From NCBI GenBank assembly GCA_020852815.1, contig JADZAN010000019.1, positions 186,001-250,000 of the forward strand: a stretch of DNA of 64,000 nt, in the 5' to 3' direction. A program made the translations under genes and the position numbers. The number at the start of each line of letters is the position of its first letter. Position 1 is the first letter of the stretch. Origin of the DNA: Gemmatimonadaceae bacterium (GTDB taxonomy: Bacteria > Gemmatimonadota > Gemmatimonadetes > Gemmatimonadales > Gemmatimonadaceae). A model generated the notes under the pieces. It did not search any database and was not told the origin of the DNA. It saw only the letters and a list, made by a program, of their open reading frames with translations. This document shows positions 47,509-56,402 of this stretch, one piece after another.

Positions 47509-50333
47509 GCAGTTGCCTCCACGCGCGTGGCGTAGCGCGCCAGCGCACTGAGCACGGCGTCGCGGTCGAATTTCACGAGGAACTCGTTGAAGCCGCAGGC
47601 GCGCGCGTGCTCCCGGTCGGCGGGGGTGCTGCGCCCGGTGAGGGCAATGAGCGGCATGTGCGACCATCCCGGGTTGGCGCGCACGGCGCGCGCGAAGGCG
47701 TAGCCGTCCACCGTCGGCATGTCGATGTCGCTCACCACGAGGTCGAAGCGATCGCCCCGCTCCAGGCGGTCGAGCGCATCGCGTCCGTCGTTGGCGGTGC
47801 TGACCTTGTAGCCCGCGCCGCGCAGGACGGGGGCAATCAGGTTGAGGAAGAAGCGCGAGTCATCGACCAGCAGGACGCTGGTGTCCTCGCGTTGCAGCTG
47901 TGCGGCCGGGGCAAACCAGTCGCCGAACGCCTGGCGCAGGAAATAGTTGGTGTCGATGATCTCCGTCGCCTTCCCCGAAATCACGCAGACACCCAGCACG
48001 CCCGCTCGGTGCGCGCCGGGCTCCACGGCCAGGCGCGCACTCACGATGTCGCGGATCTCGTCCACCGCCAGCCCCATCGAGTGCCCGTTGTCGGTGAAGA
48101 CGATCACCGGGCGCGGGGTGCGGGCGCGCAGGTTCATCGCCGGGTGCGCCGCGAGGAGCGGGAGCAGCGCGTCGCGATACTGCACGAGCGCCCGCCCGTC
48201 TGCTTCCTCGATGTTGTCGGCGGGGATCTCCTCCAGCCGCGCCACCAGCGAGAGCGGCACCGCCTGCACCGTGCTTCCGCCCGCGTCGAACAGGAGGACG
48301 CTCTCGGTCGCCGCTTCGTCGTCGCTCCCCTCGGTCGCCGCGGCCATCGCCCCCTGCTCGGCGTGCGCCACCGCCAGGGCCTCGTTGGCAATCCCCGTGG
48401 TGTCGAGGATCATGATCACGCGCCCGTCGCCCAGAATCGTGCACCCCGCATACACCGGGATGTGCTTCACCAGGCGCCCGACCGGCTTCACGACGATCTC
48501 CTGCGTGTCGAACACCTCGCTCACGACCAGCCCGAACGGCGTGTCGCCCACCTGGCAGACGACGATGTTGTACTCGTCAGGCAGCTCGGTGACCTGCAAC
48601 GCCAGGCGCTCGCTCAGGCACACCAGCGGCAAGAGCGTGTCGCGCAGGCGGAAGAAGCGCGCCCCCTGCACCGTCTCGATGCGGTGGCGCACTTCGTCGC
48701 TCACCCGCACCAGCTCGACGACGCCGATCTGCGGAATGGCGAACACATCGTCCGCTGCGCCCACGAGCAGCGCCGAGATGATGGCGAGCGTGAGCGGGAT
48801 CTTGATGCGGACTGTCGTCCCGCGTCCCTCGCGCGACGACAGCTCCACCGTGCCGCCGATCTTCTCGATGTTGCTGCGCACCACGTCCATCCCCACGCCG
48901 CGCCCCGACACATTCGTGATCTTCTCGGCCGTGGAGAAGCCGGGCTCGAAGATGAAGCGGAAGACCTGCGCCTCGCTCAACGTCGCGGCGACATCGGCCG
49001 GCACGAGCCCGCGCTCGACCGCCTTGCGGCGCACCTTGTCGACGCCGATTCCTGCGCCGTCGTCGGTGATCTCGAGGATGACGTGCCCCCCTTCGTGGTA
49101 CGCGTTGAGGCGGATTGTCCCCTGCTCCGGCTTGCCGGCGGCGCGACGCACGTCCGGCATCTCGATGCCGTGGTCGCCCGAGTTGCGCACCATGTGCGTG
49201 AGCGGATCCTGGATGGCCTGCAGGATCTGCCGGTCGAGTTCCGTCTCGGCGCCGTGCATTTCCAGCGCGATCTGCTTGCCGCTGGCGAGCGCGAGGTCGC
49301 GCACGAGGCGCGGCAGCTTGGTCCACGCTCCACCGATGGCCTGCATGCGCGTGCGCATCACCGCTTCCTGCAGGTCAGTGGTCACGCGATTGAGGTGCTG
49401 CACCGGCGCGGCGTAGACGGAGTCGTCGTTCACCGCCGAGATCTGGATGAGCTGATTGCGCGCGAGCACGAGCTCGCCCACGAGGTTCATCAGCTTGTCG
49501 AGCAGCGTCACGTTGACGCGCAGCGTGCTGTCGGCGATGGAGCCGCGCCCTTCGGCCGATGCGCCCCCTTCGCTGGCGGCATTGGCGGGCGCTGGTGCCG
49601 CTGCGGCGGGGGCGGGCGCGGATGTCGCGGCGCTTGCGGCTTCCGGCGCCGGCGCCGGAACTGCCGGCGCCGCGGGCGTTGCGGCTGCGGCCGACTTGGC
49701 CGCGCCCGTGCTGGCCACCAGTCCGGGGGCGCCGGCCGCGAGGGCATCGCGATGCACCGCCATCACCTCGCCGGTGTCGAAGAACTCGAACGTGCCGCGC
49801 GTCCCGCCTTGCAGCTCGGGCGGTTCCGGCGCTTCGGCCGCGGCGATTTCCACCTGGCCGCCGCTGCGCGCGGACTCGCGCGAGCTGTTGTCGGCCATCA
49901 TCGCGCGCACCGCCATGGGCGTGGGCGAGGCCACCGTGCTCCCGGCGGGATTGGTCGCGATATCGAGCCACGCCTGCAACGAACCAATCAGCGCGCCGTC
50001 GTCCCCTTCCGGCTCCACCTCGTCGCGCTCCAGTTCCCCCTGGATCGCCTTGATGGTGTCCACGGAGCGGAGGATGTCACTGATCATCGCCGGAACGACC
50101 ATCAGGCGCGCCTCACGGACCGCCCCCAGTACGCTTTCGGTGACGTGAGCCAGCGCCTCGAGGCGCGGAAGCCCGATGAAGCCGCACGTGCCCTTGATCG
50201 TGTGAATCGTGCGGAAGATGCTGTGCACGAGTGTGAGATCGTGCGGGCGGACCTCGAGCTCGATCAGGTCCTGATCGAGCTTCTGCAGGTTCTCGGCGCT
50301 CTCCGTGAGGAAATCGCGCAGCAGGTCATCCAT
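47505..50333 (-). CDS. cheA: CheA histidine kinase with extra CheW-like module and C-terminal receiver (CheAY hybrid)
   Basis: A 942-residue kinase. The P1/Hpt domain has the phosphorylated His44 in FRTIHTIKGTCGF. No clear P2 domain is seen; an Ala/Pro-rich linker (about 195-260) takes its place. P3 dimerisation is LLDKLMNLVGELVLARNQL. The P4 kinase has HMVRNSGDHGIEMP, ITDDGAGIGVDK and NVSGRGVGMDVV. A P5 CheW-like domain, a second CheW-like segment (about 690-790) and a receiver follow (SVLLVDDSRFFLN, VVSDIDMPTVDGYAF, ALTG, VKFD). It starts the che operon. ATG 50333 is taken from the DDLLRDFLTES consensus; a longer frame upstream is not real coding. Confidence 0.95.
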   Translation of the reverse strand: MDDLLRDFLTESAENLQKLDQDLIELEVRPHDLTLVHSIFRTIHTIKGTCGFIGLPRLEALAHVTESVLGAVREARLMVVPAMISDILRSVDTIKAIQGELERDEVEPEGDDGALIGSLQAWLDIATNPAGSTVASPTPMAVRAMMADNSSRESARSGGQVEIAAAEAPEPPELQGGTRGTFEFFDTGEVMAVHRDALAAGAPGLVASTGAAKSAAAATPAAPAVPAPAPEAASAATSAPAPAAAAPAPANAASEGGASAEGRGSIADSTLRVNVTLLDKLMNLVGELVLARNQLIQISAVNDDSVYAAPVQHLNRVTTDLQEAVMRTRMQAIGGAWTKLPRLVRDLALASGKQIALEMHGAETELDRQILQAIQDPLTHMVRNSGDHGIEMPDVRRAAGKPEQGTIRLNAYHEGGHVILEITDDGAGIGVDKVRRKAVERGLVPADVAATLSEAQVFRFIFEPGFSTAEKITNVSGRGVGMDVVRSNIEKIGGTVELSSREGRGTTVRIKIPLTLAIISALLVGAADDVFAIPQIGVVELVRVSDEVRHRIETVQGARFFRLRDTLLPLVCLSERLALQVTELPDEYNIVVCQVGDTPFGLVVSEVFDTQEIVVKPVGRLVKHIPVYAGCTILGDGRVIMILDTTGIANEALAVAHAEQGAMAAATEGSDDEAATESVLLFDAGGSTVQAVPLSLVARLEEIPADNIEEADGRALVQYRDALLPLLAAHPAMNLRARTPRPVIVFTDNGHSMGLAVDEIRDIVSARLAVEPGAHRAGVLGVCVISGKATEIIDTNYFLRQAFGDWFAPAAQLQREDTSVLLVDDSRFFLNLIAPVLRGAGYKVSTANDGRDALDRLERGDRFDLVVSDIDMPTVDGYAFARAVRANPGWSHMPLIALTGRSTPADREHARACGFNEFLVKFDRDAVLSALARYATRVEATA

Positions 50334-50343
50334 CGGCGCGTGG

Positions 50344-50397
50344 GCGTAGGGGATTCGGTATCGCCCTGTCGGGGGGACTATCGACAGGAGCCTACGC
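50344..50397 (-). ncRNA. Predicted nested hairpin leader of the cheA mRNA
   Basis: Two nested inverted repeats: outer GCGTAGG (50344-50350) with CCTACGC (50391-50397), inner CCTGTCG (50365-50371) with CGACAGG (50382-50388). The structure would begin at about the first transcribed base and end 10 bases before the cheA ATG. No Shine-Dalgarno sequence lies between them. Possible stability or translation-control element. Confidence 0.5.
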
Positions 50398-50401
50398 TTA
50401 A

Positions 50402-50428
50402 TCATCGGTTCACTAGGCCAAACCTTTA
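50402..50428 (-). promoter_or_regulatory. Sigma-28 (FliA)-like promoter of the che operon
   Basis: Reading leftward: TAAA (50428-50425), 15-base spacer, ACCGATGA (50409-50402). The known flagellar consensus is TAAA-N15-GCCGATAA, so this matches the full -35 core, exact spacing and 6 of 8 -10 bases. It lies about 70 bases before the cheA ATG, the expected place for a class 3 chemotaxis promoter. Confidence 0.65.
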
Positions 50429-50630
50429 GATGAGTGCACCGTAGGGCGCGCCCATGGCCGGCCCGTCCCATGGCCGCCGCGCGCACCGCCCCCATGCAAC
50501 TCGGGCGTGCGCATGGAGTTGCACACGACCCTCGCTGCGCGGCGAGGCGCCCCATGTGCCAAGGCGGTACCTTTCCCGCGCCGCCGTGCATCGGTACGCG
50601 GTGGCCGCTGCCCCGTTCCGTGGAGTGTGC

Positions 50631-53546
50631 ATGCCCTCGACTCGCCGCTCGATCGTCCCGCGCCCAGCACCCCGGCACGCATCCCCGCATTGGTCGGGAG
50701 CCCTCGCCTTCCTCGCCGCCGCATCGCTCGCGCCCCTGGCGCCAGCGCGGGCACACGCGCAGGCGACGACGTCGGCGCGACCCGCCGCGGCGGCACAACG
50801 CGCCTCGAGCCGCGACGTCATTCCCAGCGACCCGGCGGTGCGCATCGGGCGGCTGCCTAACGGCTTCCGCTACTACATCCGCCGCAACGCCAAGCCGGCG
50901 CAGCGACTCGAGCTTCGCCTCGTCGTGAACGCCGGGTCGGTTCTCGAGGACAACGACCAGCGGGGGCTCGCGCATTTCACCGAGCACATGCTCTTCAATG
51001 GAACGCGCCGCTTCCGGAAGCACGACATCGTCTCGTACCTCGAGTCGATCGGCGTGCGCTTCGGTGCCGACCTCAATGCCTCGACGTCGTTCGACGAGAC
51101 GCTCTACATCCTCCCCGTTCCCACCGACAAGCCGGGACTGGTGGAGAAGTCGTTCGACATCCTGGAGGACTGGGCGCAGGGGGCGCTCTTCGACTCCACC
51201 GAAGTCCTGAACGAGCGCGGCGTGGTGCTCGAGGAGTGGCGCGGAGGGCTCGGCGCCGCGCAGCGCATCACCGACAAGGAGTTCCCGGTCATCTTCCGCG
51301 GTTCTCGTTATGCAGAGCGGCTCCCCATCGGCCTTCCCGAGGTGATCCAGGGGGCCACGCCGTCTCCCATCCGTCGCTTCTATACGGATTGGTACCGCCC
51401 GGACAACATGGCGGTCGTCGCGGTGGGCGACGTGGATCCGTCGCGCCTCGAGGCGCTCGTGCGCCGGCACTTTGCCGCGCTCAAGCGACCGGCGCGCCTG
51501 CGCCCCCGCCCCACCATCGGCGTCCCCGACAACGACTCGACGCTCGTCAGCATCGTCACCGACCCGGAACAGCAATCGGCGCAGGTGTCCGTCCTCTTCA
51601 AGCACCCGCCGGCGCCGCAGCGCACCGTTGGCGACTACCGGCGTTCGCTCGTGGGTGAGCTGTACAACTACATGCTGAACCAGCGCCTGACGGAGATCTC
51701 GCGTCGCCCCGACGCGCCCTTTGCCTTCGCCGGCTCGGCCTACGGCCGCTTCGTGCGCTCCACCGACGTCTACCAGCTCTCGGCAGCTGCAAAGGATGGG
51801 GGCCTCCTCCCGGCGCTGTCGGCCGTCCTGCTGGAAGCGCGCCGCGTGGGTCGGCACGGCTTCCTCCCCTCGGAGCTGGCGCGGGCGCGGAGCGCCTTGC
51901 TCCGTTCCTACGAGAGCGCGCACGCCGAGCGCGACAAGACCGAGTCGGGGAACTACGTCGACGAGTATGTGGAGCAGTTCCTCACCGCCACCCCCGCCCC
52001 CGGCATTGCCTGGGAATACCGGCAGGTGCAACGCCTCCTCCCCGGCGTCGCGGTGGACGAGGTGAACGCCCTCGCCCGGCGGTGGATCAGCGACCACAAT
52101 CGCGTGGTCACCATCGCCGCTCCGGCCCGCGACAGCGCCACCGTCCCCAGCGAGCGCGCCGTCCTGGCCACCTTCCGCGCCGCCGACACCACCACGGTCA
52201 CCCCTTGGGCCGAGACCGTCTCCGACGCCCCGCTCGTCGCCACGACACCCACGCCGGGGCGCATCGTGGCCGAGTCCACCTGGACCGATCTGGGGGCCAC
52301 CGTCTGGCGCCTCTCCAACGGCGTCCGCGTCCTCCTCAAGCCCACGACGTTCAAGGCCGACGAGGTCATGTTCCGCGCCTTCAGCCCCGGCGGTTCGAGC
52401 CTGGTGAGCGACGCCGACTATCCGTCGGCGATGCTCGCCACCACCATTGCCGAGCGCGGAGGGCTCGCCGACTTCTCCGCCATAGAACTCGGCAAGAAGC
52501 TCACGGGAAAGCAGGCGCGCGCCAGCACCTTCATCGATGGCCTGAGCGAAGGACTGGTGGGCGGCGGCTCGTCAAAGGACCTGGAGACGATATTCCAGCT
52601 CGCCTACCTCCGCTTCACCGCCCCTCGCCGCGACTCCGCCGCCTTTGCCGCGTTCAAGGCGCAGGTGTCACCGTTCCTTGCCAACCGCGCCAACTCCCCC
52701 GAGGCGGTCTTCTCCGACACCGTGCTCGTCACGATGTCGAGTGCCCACCCTCGCGCGCGCCCGGTGGACCGCGCGCTGTTCGACAGCGTCTCGTTTGCTC
52801 GCGCCTTCGAGATCTATCGAGAGCGCTTCGCCGACGCATCGGACTTCACCTTTGTCTTCACCGGGAGCTTCACGCTGGAGCGCATGCGCCCGCTGGTCGA
52901 GCGGTGGCTCGCCTCGCTGCCAGCGCAGGGGCACGTGGAGCGCTGGCGCGACGTGGGGGTGCGTGCACCTGACGGCGTGGTGGAGAAGACGGTGCGCAAG
53001 GGGGTCGAGCCCAAGGCATCCACGCTCGTCATCTTTCATGGCCCCGCCACCTTCGCGCCGGAAACGCGTTATGCACTCCGCGCGCTGAGCGAATACCTCG
53101 AGATGCGCCTCCTCGAGAACCTGCGCGAGGCGCTCGGCGGGACCTACTCGGTGGGGGTGGACGCCCAGGTCACGCGACTCCCGCGTGCCGAGTTCTCGCT
53201 CAGCATCCAGTACGGCTCGGCGCCGGCGCGAGCCGATTCGCTCTTCTCCACCGTGCGCGCGGTGATCGATTCGGTGAAGGCCGGGTCCATCGCCGAGGGC
53301 GACGTGCAGAAGATCCGGCAGCAGCAGCAACGCACCCTGGAGGTCAACCTGCAGGAGAACTCCTACTGGCTGGCCAACCTGTCGGCGCGCCTGGAAAACG
53401 AGGAGGATCCGCGCGGGCTCCTGCGGTACGACCAGTTCATCAAGGGTCTCACGGCGGGGCAGCTGCAGGAGGCGGCGCGGCGGTATCTCGACGTGGGGCG
53501 CTACGCGCGCTTCGTGTTGCTTCCGGCGGCGCCGCCCACGCCCTGA
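50631..53546 (+). CDS. Exported M16 family zinc metallopeptidase (pitrilysin/PqqL-like)
   Basis: A 971-residue secreted peptidase made of two M16 halves. The signal peptide (residues 18-44, LAFLAAASLAPLAPARAHAQ) is followed by the active half with the inverted zinc motif HFTEH (His115, Glu118, His119) and the downstream Glu in LNERGVVLEEWR. The C-terminal half is the inactive clam-shell partner. Length fits PqqL-type peptidases (about 930-970). The gene is divergent from cheA; ATG 50631 immediately precedes the basic n-region. Confidence 0.92.
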   Translation: MPSTRRSIVPRPAPRHASPHWSGALAFLAAASLAPLAPARAHAQATTSARPAAAAQRASSRDVIPSDPAVRIGRLPNGFRYYIRRNAKPAQRLELRLVVNAGSVLEDNDQRGLAHFTEHMLFNGTRRFRKHDIVSYLESIGVRFGADLNASTSFDETLYILPVPTDKPGLVEKSFDILEDWAQGALFDSTEVLNERGVVLEEWRGGLGAAQRITDKEFPVIFRGSRYAERLPIGLPEVIQGATPSPIRRFYTDWYRPDNMAVVAVGDVDPSRLEALVRRHFAALKRPARLRPRPTIGVPDNDSTLVSIVTDPEQQSAQVSVLFKHPPAPQRTVGDYRRSLVGELYNYMLNQRLTEISRRPDAPFAFAGSAYGRFVRSTDVYQLSAAAKDGGLLPALSAVLLEARRVGRHGFLPSELARARSALLRSYESAHAERDKTESGNYVDEYVEQFLTATPAPGIAWEYRQVQRLLPGVAVDEVNALARRWISDHNRVVTIAAPARDSATVPSERAVLATFRAADTTTVTPWAETVSDAPLVATTPTPGRIVAESTWTDLGATVWRLSNGVRVLLKPTTFKADEVMFRAFSPGGSSLVSDADYPSAMLATTIAERGGLADFSAIELGKKLTGKQARASTFIDGLSEGLVGGGSSKDLETIFQLAYLRFTAPRRDSAAFAAFKAQVSPFLANRANSPEAVFSDTVLVTMSSAHPRARPVDRALFDSVSFARAFEIYRERFADASDFTFVFTGSFTLERMRPLVERWLASLPAQGHVERWRDVGVRAPDGVVEKTVRKGVEPKASTLVIFHGPATFAPETRYALRALSEYLEMRLLENLREALGGTYSVGVDAQVTRLPRAEFSLSIQYGSAPARADSLFSTVRAVIDSVKAGSIAEGDVQKIRQQQQRTLEVNLQENSYWLANLSARLENEEDPRGLLRYDQFIKGLTAGQLQEAARRYLDVGRYARFVLLPAAPPTP

Positions 53547-53917
53547 TCGCGAGCCCGAGAGGGTGAGCGAAGGGTCGACGTCGGGGGAGCGCTGTCAGTG
53601 CAATCTCGGACGAGGGGAGCTGCTCGCGGGTTGACGAAATACTTCATTCTACATGCTCGATTCGGGGCCAGCCGTGGCCAGGCACGGATCGCCAAGTCGA
53701 AGCGCGGGCTTGTGATGCGATCCGAGGGGCGCCGCGGATCCCGTTTTCGGACGGCGTCGAACGATGTCCGGGATTCCCTCACCTCCGGGCGGCCCACCCC
53801 CGACGACAGGAAACACCGAGGTTACCGAGATTCTGCGCACGCCAAGCGGTCCGCGTATGTCGTACTATATGCGGATTCGGTAATACAGTTCGACCCATTG
53901 CCCTCGTCGAGGTCTGC
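53547..53917. other. Intergenic region upstream of the cbb3 operon
   Basis: 371 bases without a convincing gene. It includes an AT-rich patch with TTGACG at 53631-53636 (no clear -10 at normal spacing), a small GGCCA/TGGCC hairpin near 53676, and an inverted repeat at 53851-53874 close to ccoN. No FNR/ANR-type TTGAT-N4-ATCAA box was found. Confidence 0.5.
53851..53874. promoter_or_regulatory. Inverted repeat upstream of ccoN
   Basis: CCGCGTAT (53851-53858), 8-base spacer, ATATGCGG (53867-53874): 8-base arms, 7 of 8 complementary, 44 bases before the ccoN ATG, overlapping TACTAT/TATATG sequences that could be a -10 box. Candidate site for the oxidase operon's regulator. Confidence 0.4.
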
Positions 53918-56209
53918 ATGAGCGAATCCCGGAGCGCCCCAGCCGGAGCGGCGGCAGCCGCCAGGCTCGAGTCGTTCAGCTACGATGATGACATCGTACG
54001 CAAGTTCCTGTTCGTGACGATCCTGTGGGGATTCGTCGGGATGCTGGTCGGGGTGCTGATCGCCATCCAGATGGCGCTCCCCGAGCTGAATTTCGCGCCA
54101 TTCCTCACCTTCGGCCGACTGCGCCCGCTGCACACCAACGCGGTCATCTTCGCGTTCGCGGGGAATGCCATCTTCACGGGGGTCTACTACTCCACGCAGC
54201 GCCTGACCAAGGCGCGCATGTTCTCCGACGGATTGTCGCGCGCGCACTTCTGGGGCTGGCAGCTGATCATTGTCGCCGCCGCCCTCACGCTGCCGCTTGG
54301 CTACACGCAGGCCAAGGAGTACGCCGAGCTCGAATGGCCGATCGACATCATGATCGCCGTCGTGTGGGTGATCTTCGCCATCAACTTCATCGGGACGCTG
54401 ATCAAGCGCCGTGAGCGGCACCTGTATGTCGCGCTCTGGTTCTACATCGCGTCGATCATCACCGTGGCGGTGCTGCACATCTTCAACAACCTGTCGATGC
54501 CGGCGGGTCCGCTGAAGAGCTACAGCATCTATGCCGGCGTGCAGGATGCCTTCATGCAGTGGTGGTATGGCCACAACGCGGTGGCCTTCTTCCTCACCAC
54601 GCCGTTCCTGGGAATGATGTACTACTTCATGCCCAAGGCGGCCGAGGGACCGGTCTTCAGCTACAAGCTCTCGATCCTGCACTTCTGGACGCTGGTCTTC
54701 ATGTACATCTGGGCCGGCCCGCACCACCTCCACTACTCCTCGCTCCCCGAGTGGGCGTCGACGCTGGGGATGATCTTCTCGGTCATGCTGTGGGCCCCGA
54801 GCTGGGGCGGCATGATCAACGGCCTGCTCACGCTGCGCGGCGGGTGGCACAAGGTCGCGGACGACCCGATCCTCAAGTTCATGGTCCTCGCGATCACGGG
54901 CTACGGGATGTCGACGTTCGAGGGCCCCATGCTCTCCGTGAAGGCCGTCAACTCGCTCTCGCACTACACCGACTGGACCATCGCCCACGTGCACTCGGGG
55001 GCGCTGACGTGGAACGGCTTCTTCACGTTCGGCATGATCTACTGGCTCGCGCCGCGCCTCTTCCAGACGGAGCTGTACAGCAAGAAGCTGATGAACACGC
55101 ACTTCTGGATCGCGACCGTCGGCATCGTGCTCTATATCGTCTCGATCTACTCGGCGGGCGTCACGCAGGGGTTGATGTGGCGTGCCTTCGACGAGACGGG
55201 GCGCCTGCAGTATCCCGACTTCGTCGAGACCGTCGCCCGCCTGATTCCGATGTACTGGGTCCGCGTGGTTGGTGGGACGTTGTATCTGGTGGGCGTCGTG
55301 ATGTTCGCTTACAACATCATGAAGACGTGGGCCAAGCGCCCGGCGGCGTACCAGGTGCCGGTCATCCAGGCTGCCGCGCTTCCCAAGGCGTACTCGCCTG
55401 AGCCGCTGCGCCCGGGGGCCAACGTCCCGACGACGGCGTTCGGCCGCTTCATGAGCCTGTCGTTCCACCGCGCGTGGGAGCGCGCGCCGATCCTCTTTAC
55501 GGTGCTCACGCTCATCGCGGTGGCCATCGCCTCGCTGTTCGAGATCATCCCGACGTTCCTCATCAAGTCGAACGTCCCGACGATCGCCTCGGTCAAGCCG
55601 TACACGCCGCTCGAACTGGCGGGGCGCGACATCTACATCCGCGAAGGGTGCTTCAACTGTCACTCGCAGATGATTCGCCCGTTGCGCTTCGAGACGGAGC
55701 GCTATGGCGAGTACTCCAAGCCGGGTGAGGCGGTCTACGAGCATCCGTTCCTCTGGGGCTCGCGCCGCATCGGGCCGGACCTCGCGCGCGAGGGAGGGCT
55801 CAAGAGCAACCTGTGGCACCTGCGTCACTTCCAGAACCCGCGTGAAGTGAACGCCAAGTCGATCATGCCGGCGTACACGCACATCGTCGAGAACGACATG
55901 GACTTCGACGTGATCCAGAAGCGTGTCGACGCCATGGCGATGCTCGGCGTGCCGTACGGTGACGCCGTCAACAAGGCGCCCGAGATGGCGCGTGCCCAGG
56001 CGCAACAGATCGCGGCCGACCTCAAGGCGACCGGTGGCGGCGATGGCTTCGAGACCAAGGAAGTGACGGCGCTCATCGCGTACCTGCAGCGACTCGGGCG
56101 CGACATCCAGACGCCCACGGTAGCGCGTGGCAGTGCCGGTTCACCCAACACCGTGGCAACCGCTCCGGCCAGCGCTCCGAGCGTGGCGCCGGGCGGAGGG
56201 CATCCATGA
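53918..56209 (+). CDS. ccoN: cbb3-type cytochrome c oxidase, fused catalytic subunit I and monohaem subunit II (CcoN-CcoO)
   Basis: A 763-residue fusion. Residues about 25-475 are CcoN with 12 or more membrane helices and the haem/copper histidines (PLHTNAVIFAF, WWYGHNAVAFFL, AGPHHLHYSSLP, TIAHVHSGAL). Residues about 520-730 are CcoO: a single anchor (ILFTVLTLIAVAIASLFEII) and one c-type haem site CFNCH (Cys578, Cys581, His582) followed by MIRPLRFETERYG. Together they form the proton-pumping O2-reducing core of the high-affinity terminal oxidase. CcoN and CcoO are separate genes in most proteobacteria. The stop overlaps ccoQ by 4 bases. Confidence 0.95.
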   Translation: MSESRSAPAGAAAAARLESFSYDDDIVRKFLFVTILWGFVGMLVGVLIAIQMALPELNFAPFLTFGRLRPLHTNAVIFAFAGNAIFTGVYYSTQRLTKARMFSDGLSRAHFWGWQLIIVAAALTLPLGYTQAKEYAELEWPIDIMIAVVWVIFAINFIGTLIKRRERHLYVALWFYIASIITVAVLHIFNNLSMPAGPLKSYSIYAGVQDAFMQWWYGHNAVAFFLTTPFLGMMYYFMPKAAEGPVFSYKLSILHFWTLVFMYIWAGPHHLHYSSLPEWASTLGMIFSVMLWAPSWGGMINGLLTLRGGWHKVADDPILKFMVLAITGYGMSTFEGPMLSVKAVNSLSHYTDWTIAHVHSGALTWNGFFTFGMIYWLAPRLFQTELYSKKLMNTHFWIATVGIVLYIVSIYSAGVTQGLMWRAFDETGRLQYPDFVETVARLIPMYWVRVVGGTLYLVGVVMFAYNIMKTWAKRPAAYQVPVIQAAALPKAYSPEPLRPGANVPTTAFGRFMSLSFHRAWERAPILFTVLTLIAVAIASLFEIIPTFLIKSNVPTIASVKPYTPLELAGRDIYIREGCFNCHSQMIRPLRFETERYGEYSKPGEAVYEHPFLWGSRRIGPDLAREGGLKSNLWHLRHFQNPREVNAKSIMPAYTHIVENDMDFDVIQKRVDAMAMLGVPYGDAVNKAPEMARAQAQQIAADLKATGGGDGFETKEVTALIAYLQRLGRDIQTPTVARGSAGSPNTVATAPASAPSVAPGGGHP

Positions 56210-56400
56210 GCCTGACCGAGCTGATGAGCGGGGCCAATCTGGACGGGTACGCCCAGGTCTCGCTCCTCCTCTTCCTCGTGGCCTTCGGCTTCGTGCTGTG
56301 GCGGGTCTTCTCGCCCCGCTACAGCGCGACGTACCGGAAGGCCGCTCAAATGCCACTCGACGACGAGACTCCCCAAACGCCGCGCAACCGCGGAGAGTGA
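56206..56400 (+). CDS. ccoQ: CcoQ-like small membrane subunit of cbb3 oxidase
   Basis: A 64-residue single-helix protein (SLLLFLVAFGFVLWRVFSPRY), the usual size and place of CcoQ, which stabilises the oxidase. Its ATG overlaps the ccoNO stop (ATGA). The next gene starts 2 bases after its stop. Confidence 0.8.
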   Translation: MSLTELMSGANLDGYAQVSLLLFLVAFGFVLWRVFSPRYSATYRKAAQMPLDDETPQTPRNRGE

Positions 56401-56402
56401 CC

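Noticed and set aside
47607-50429. 940-codon plus-strand frame opposite cheA
   Set aside because: His/Arg-rich composition and exact overlap with cheA make it a shadow frame.
50334-52097. Long N-terminal extension of cheA (to 52097)
   Set aside because: The extension is antisense to the M16 peptidase, has no domain, and passes through the sigma-28-like promoter. DDLLRDFLTES at 50333 is the normal CheA start.
53598-53921. 107-codon plus-strand frame before ccoN
   Set aside because: It is Arg/Ser-rich, without a ribosome site, overlaps the ccoN start, and covers the AT-rich probable promoter region.
53822-56005. 727-codon open frame antisense to ccoNO
   Set aside because: It is Arg/His/Asp-rich low-complexity sequence with no domain; the plus strand encodes unmistakable cbb3 subunits. 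High-GC genes commonly leave such shadows.
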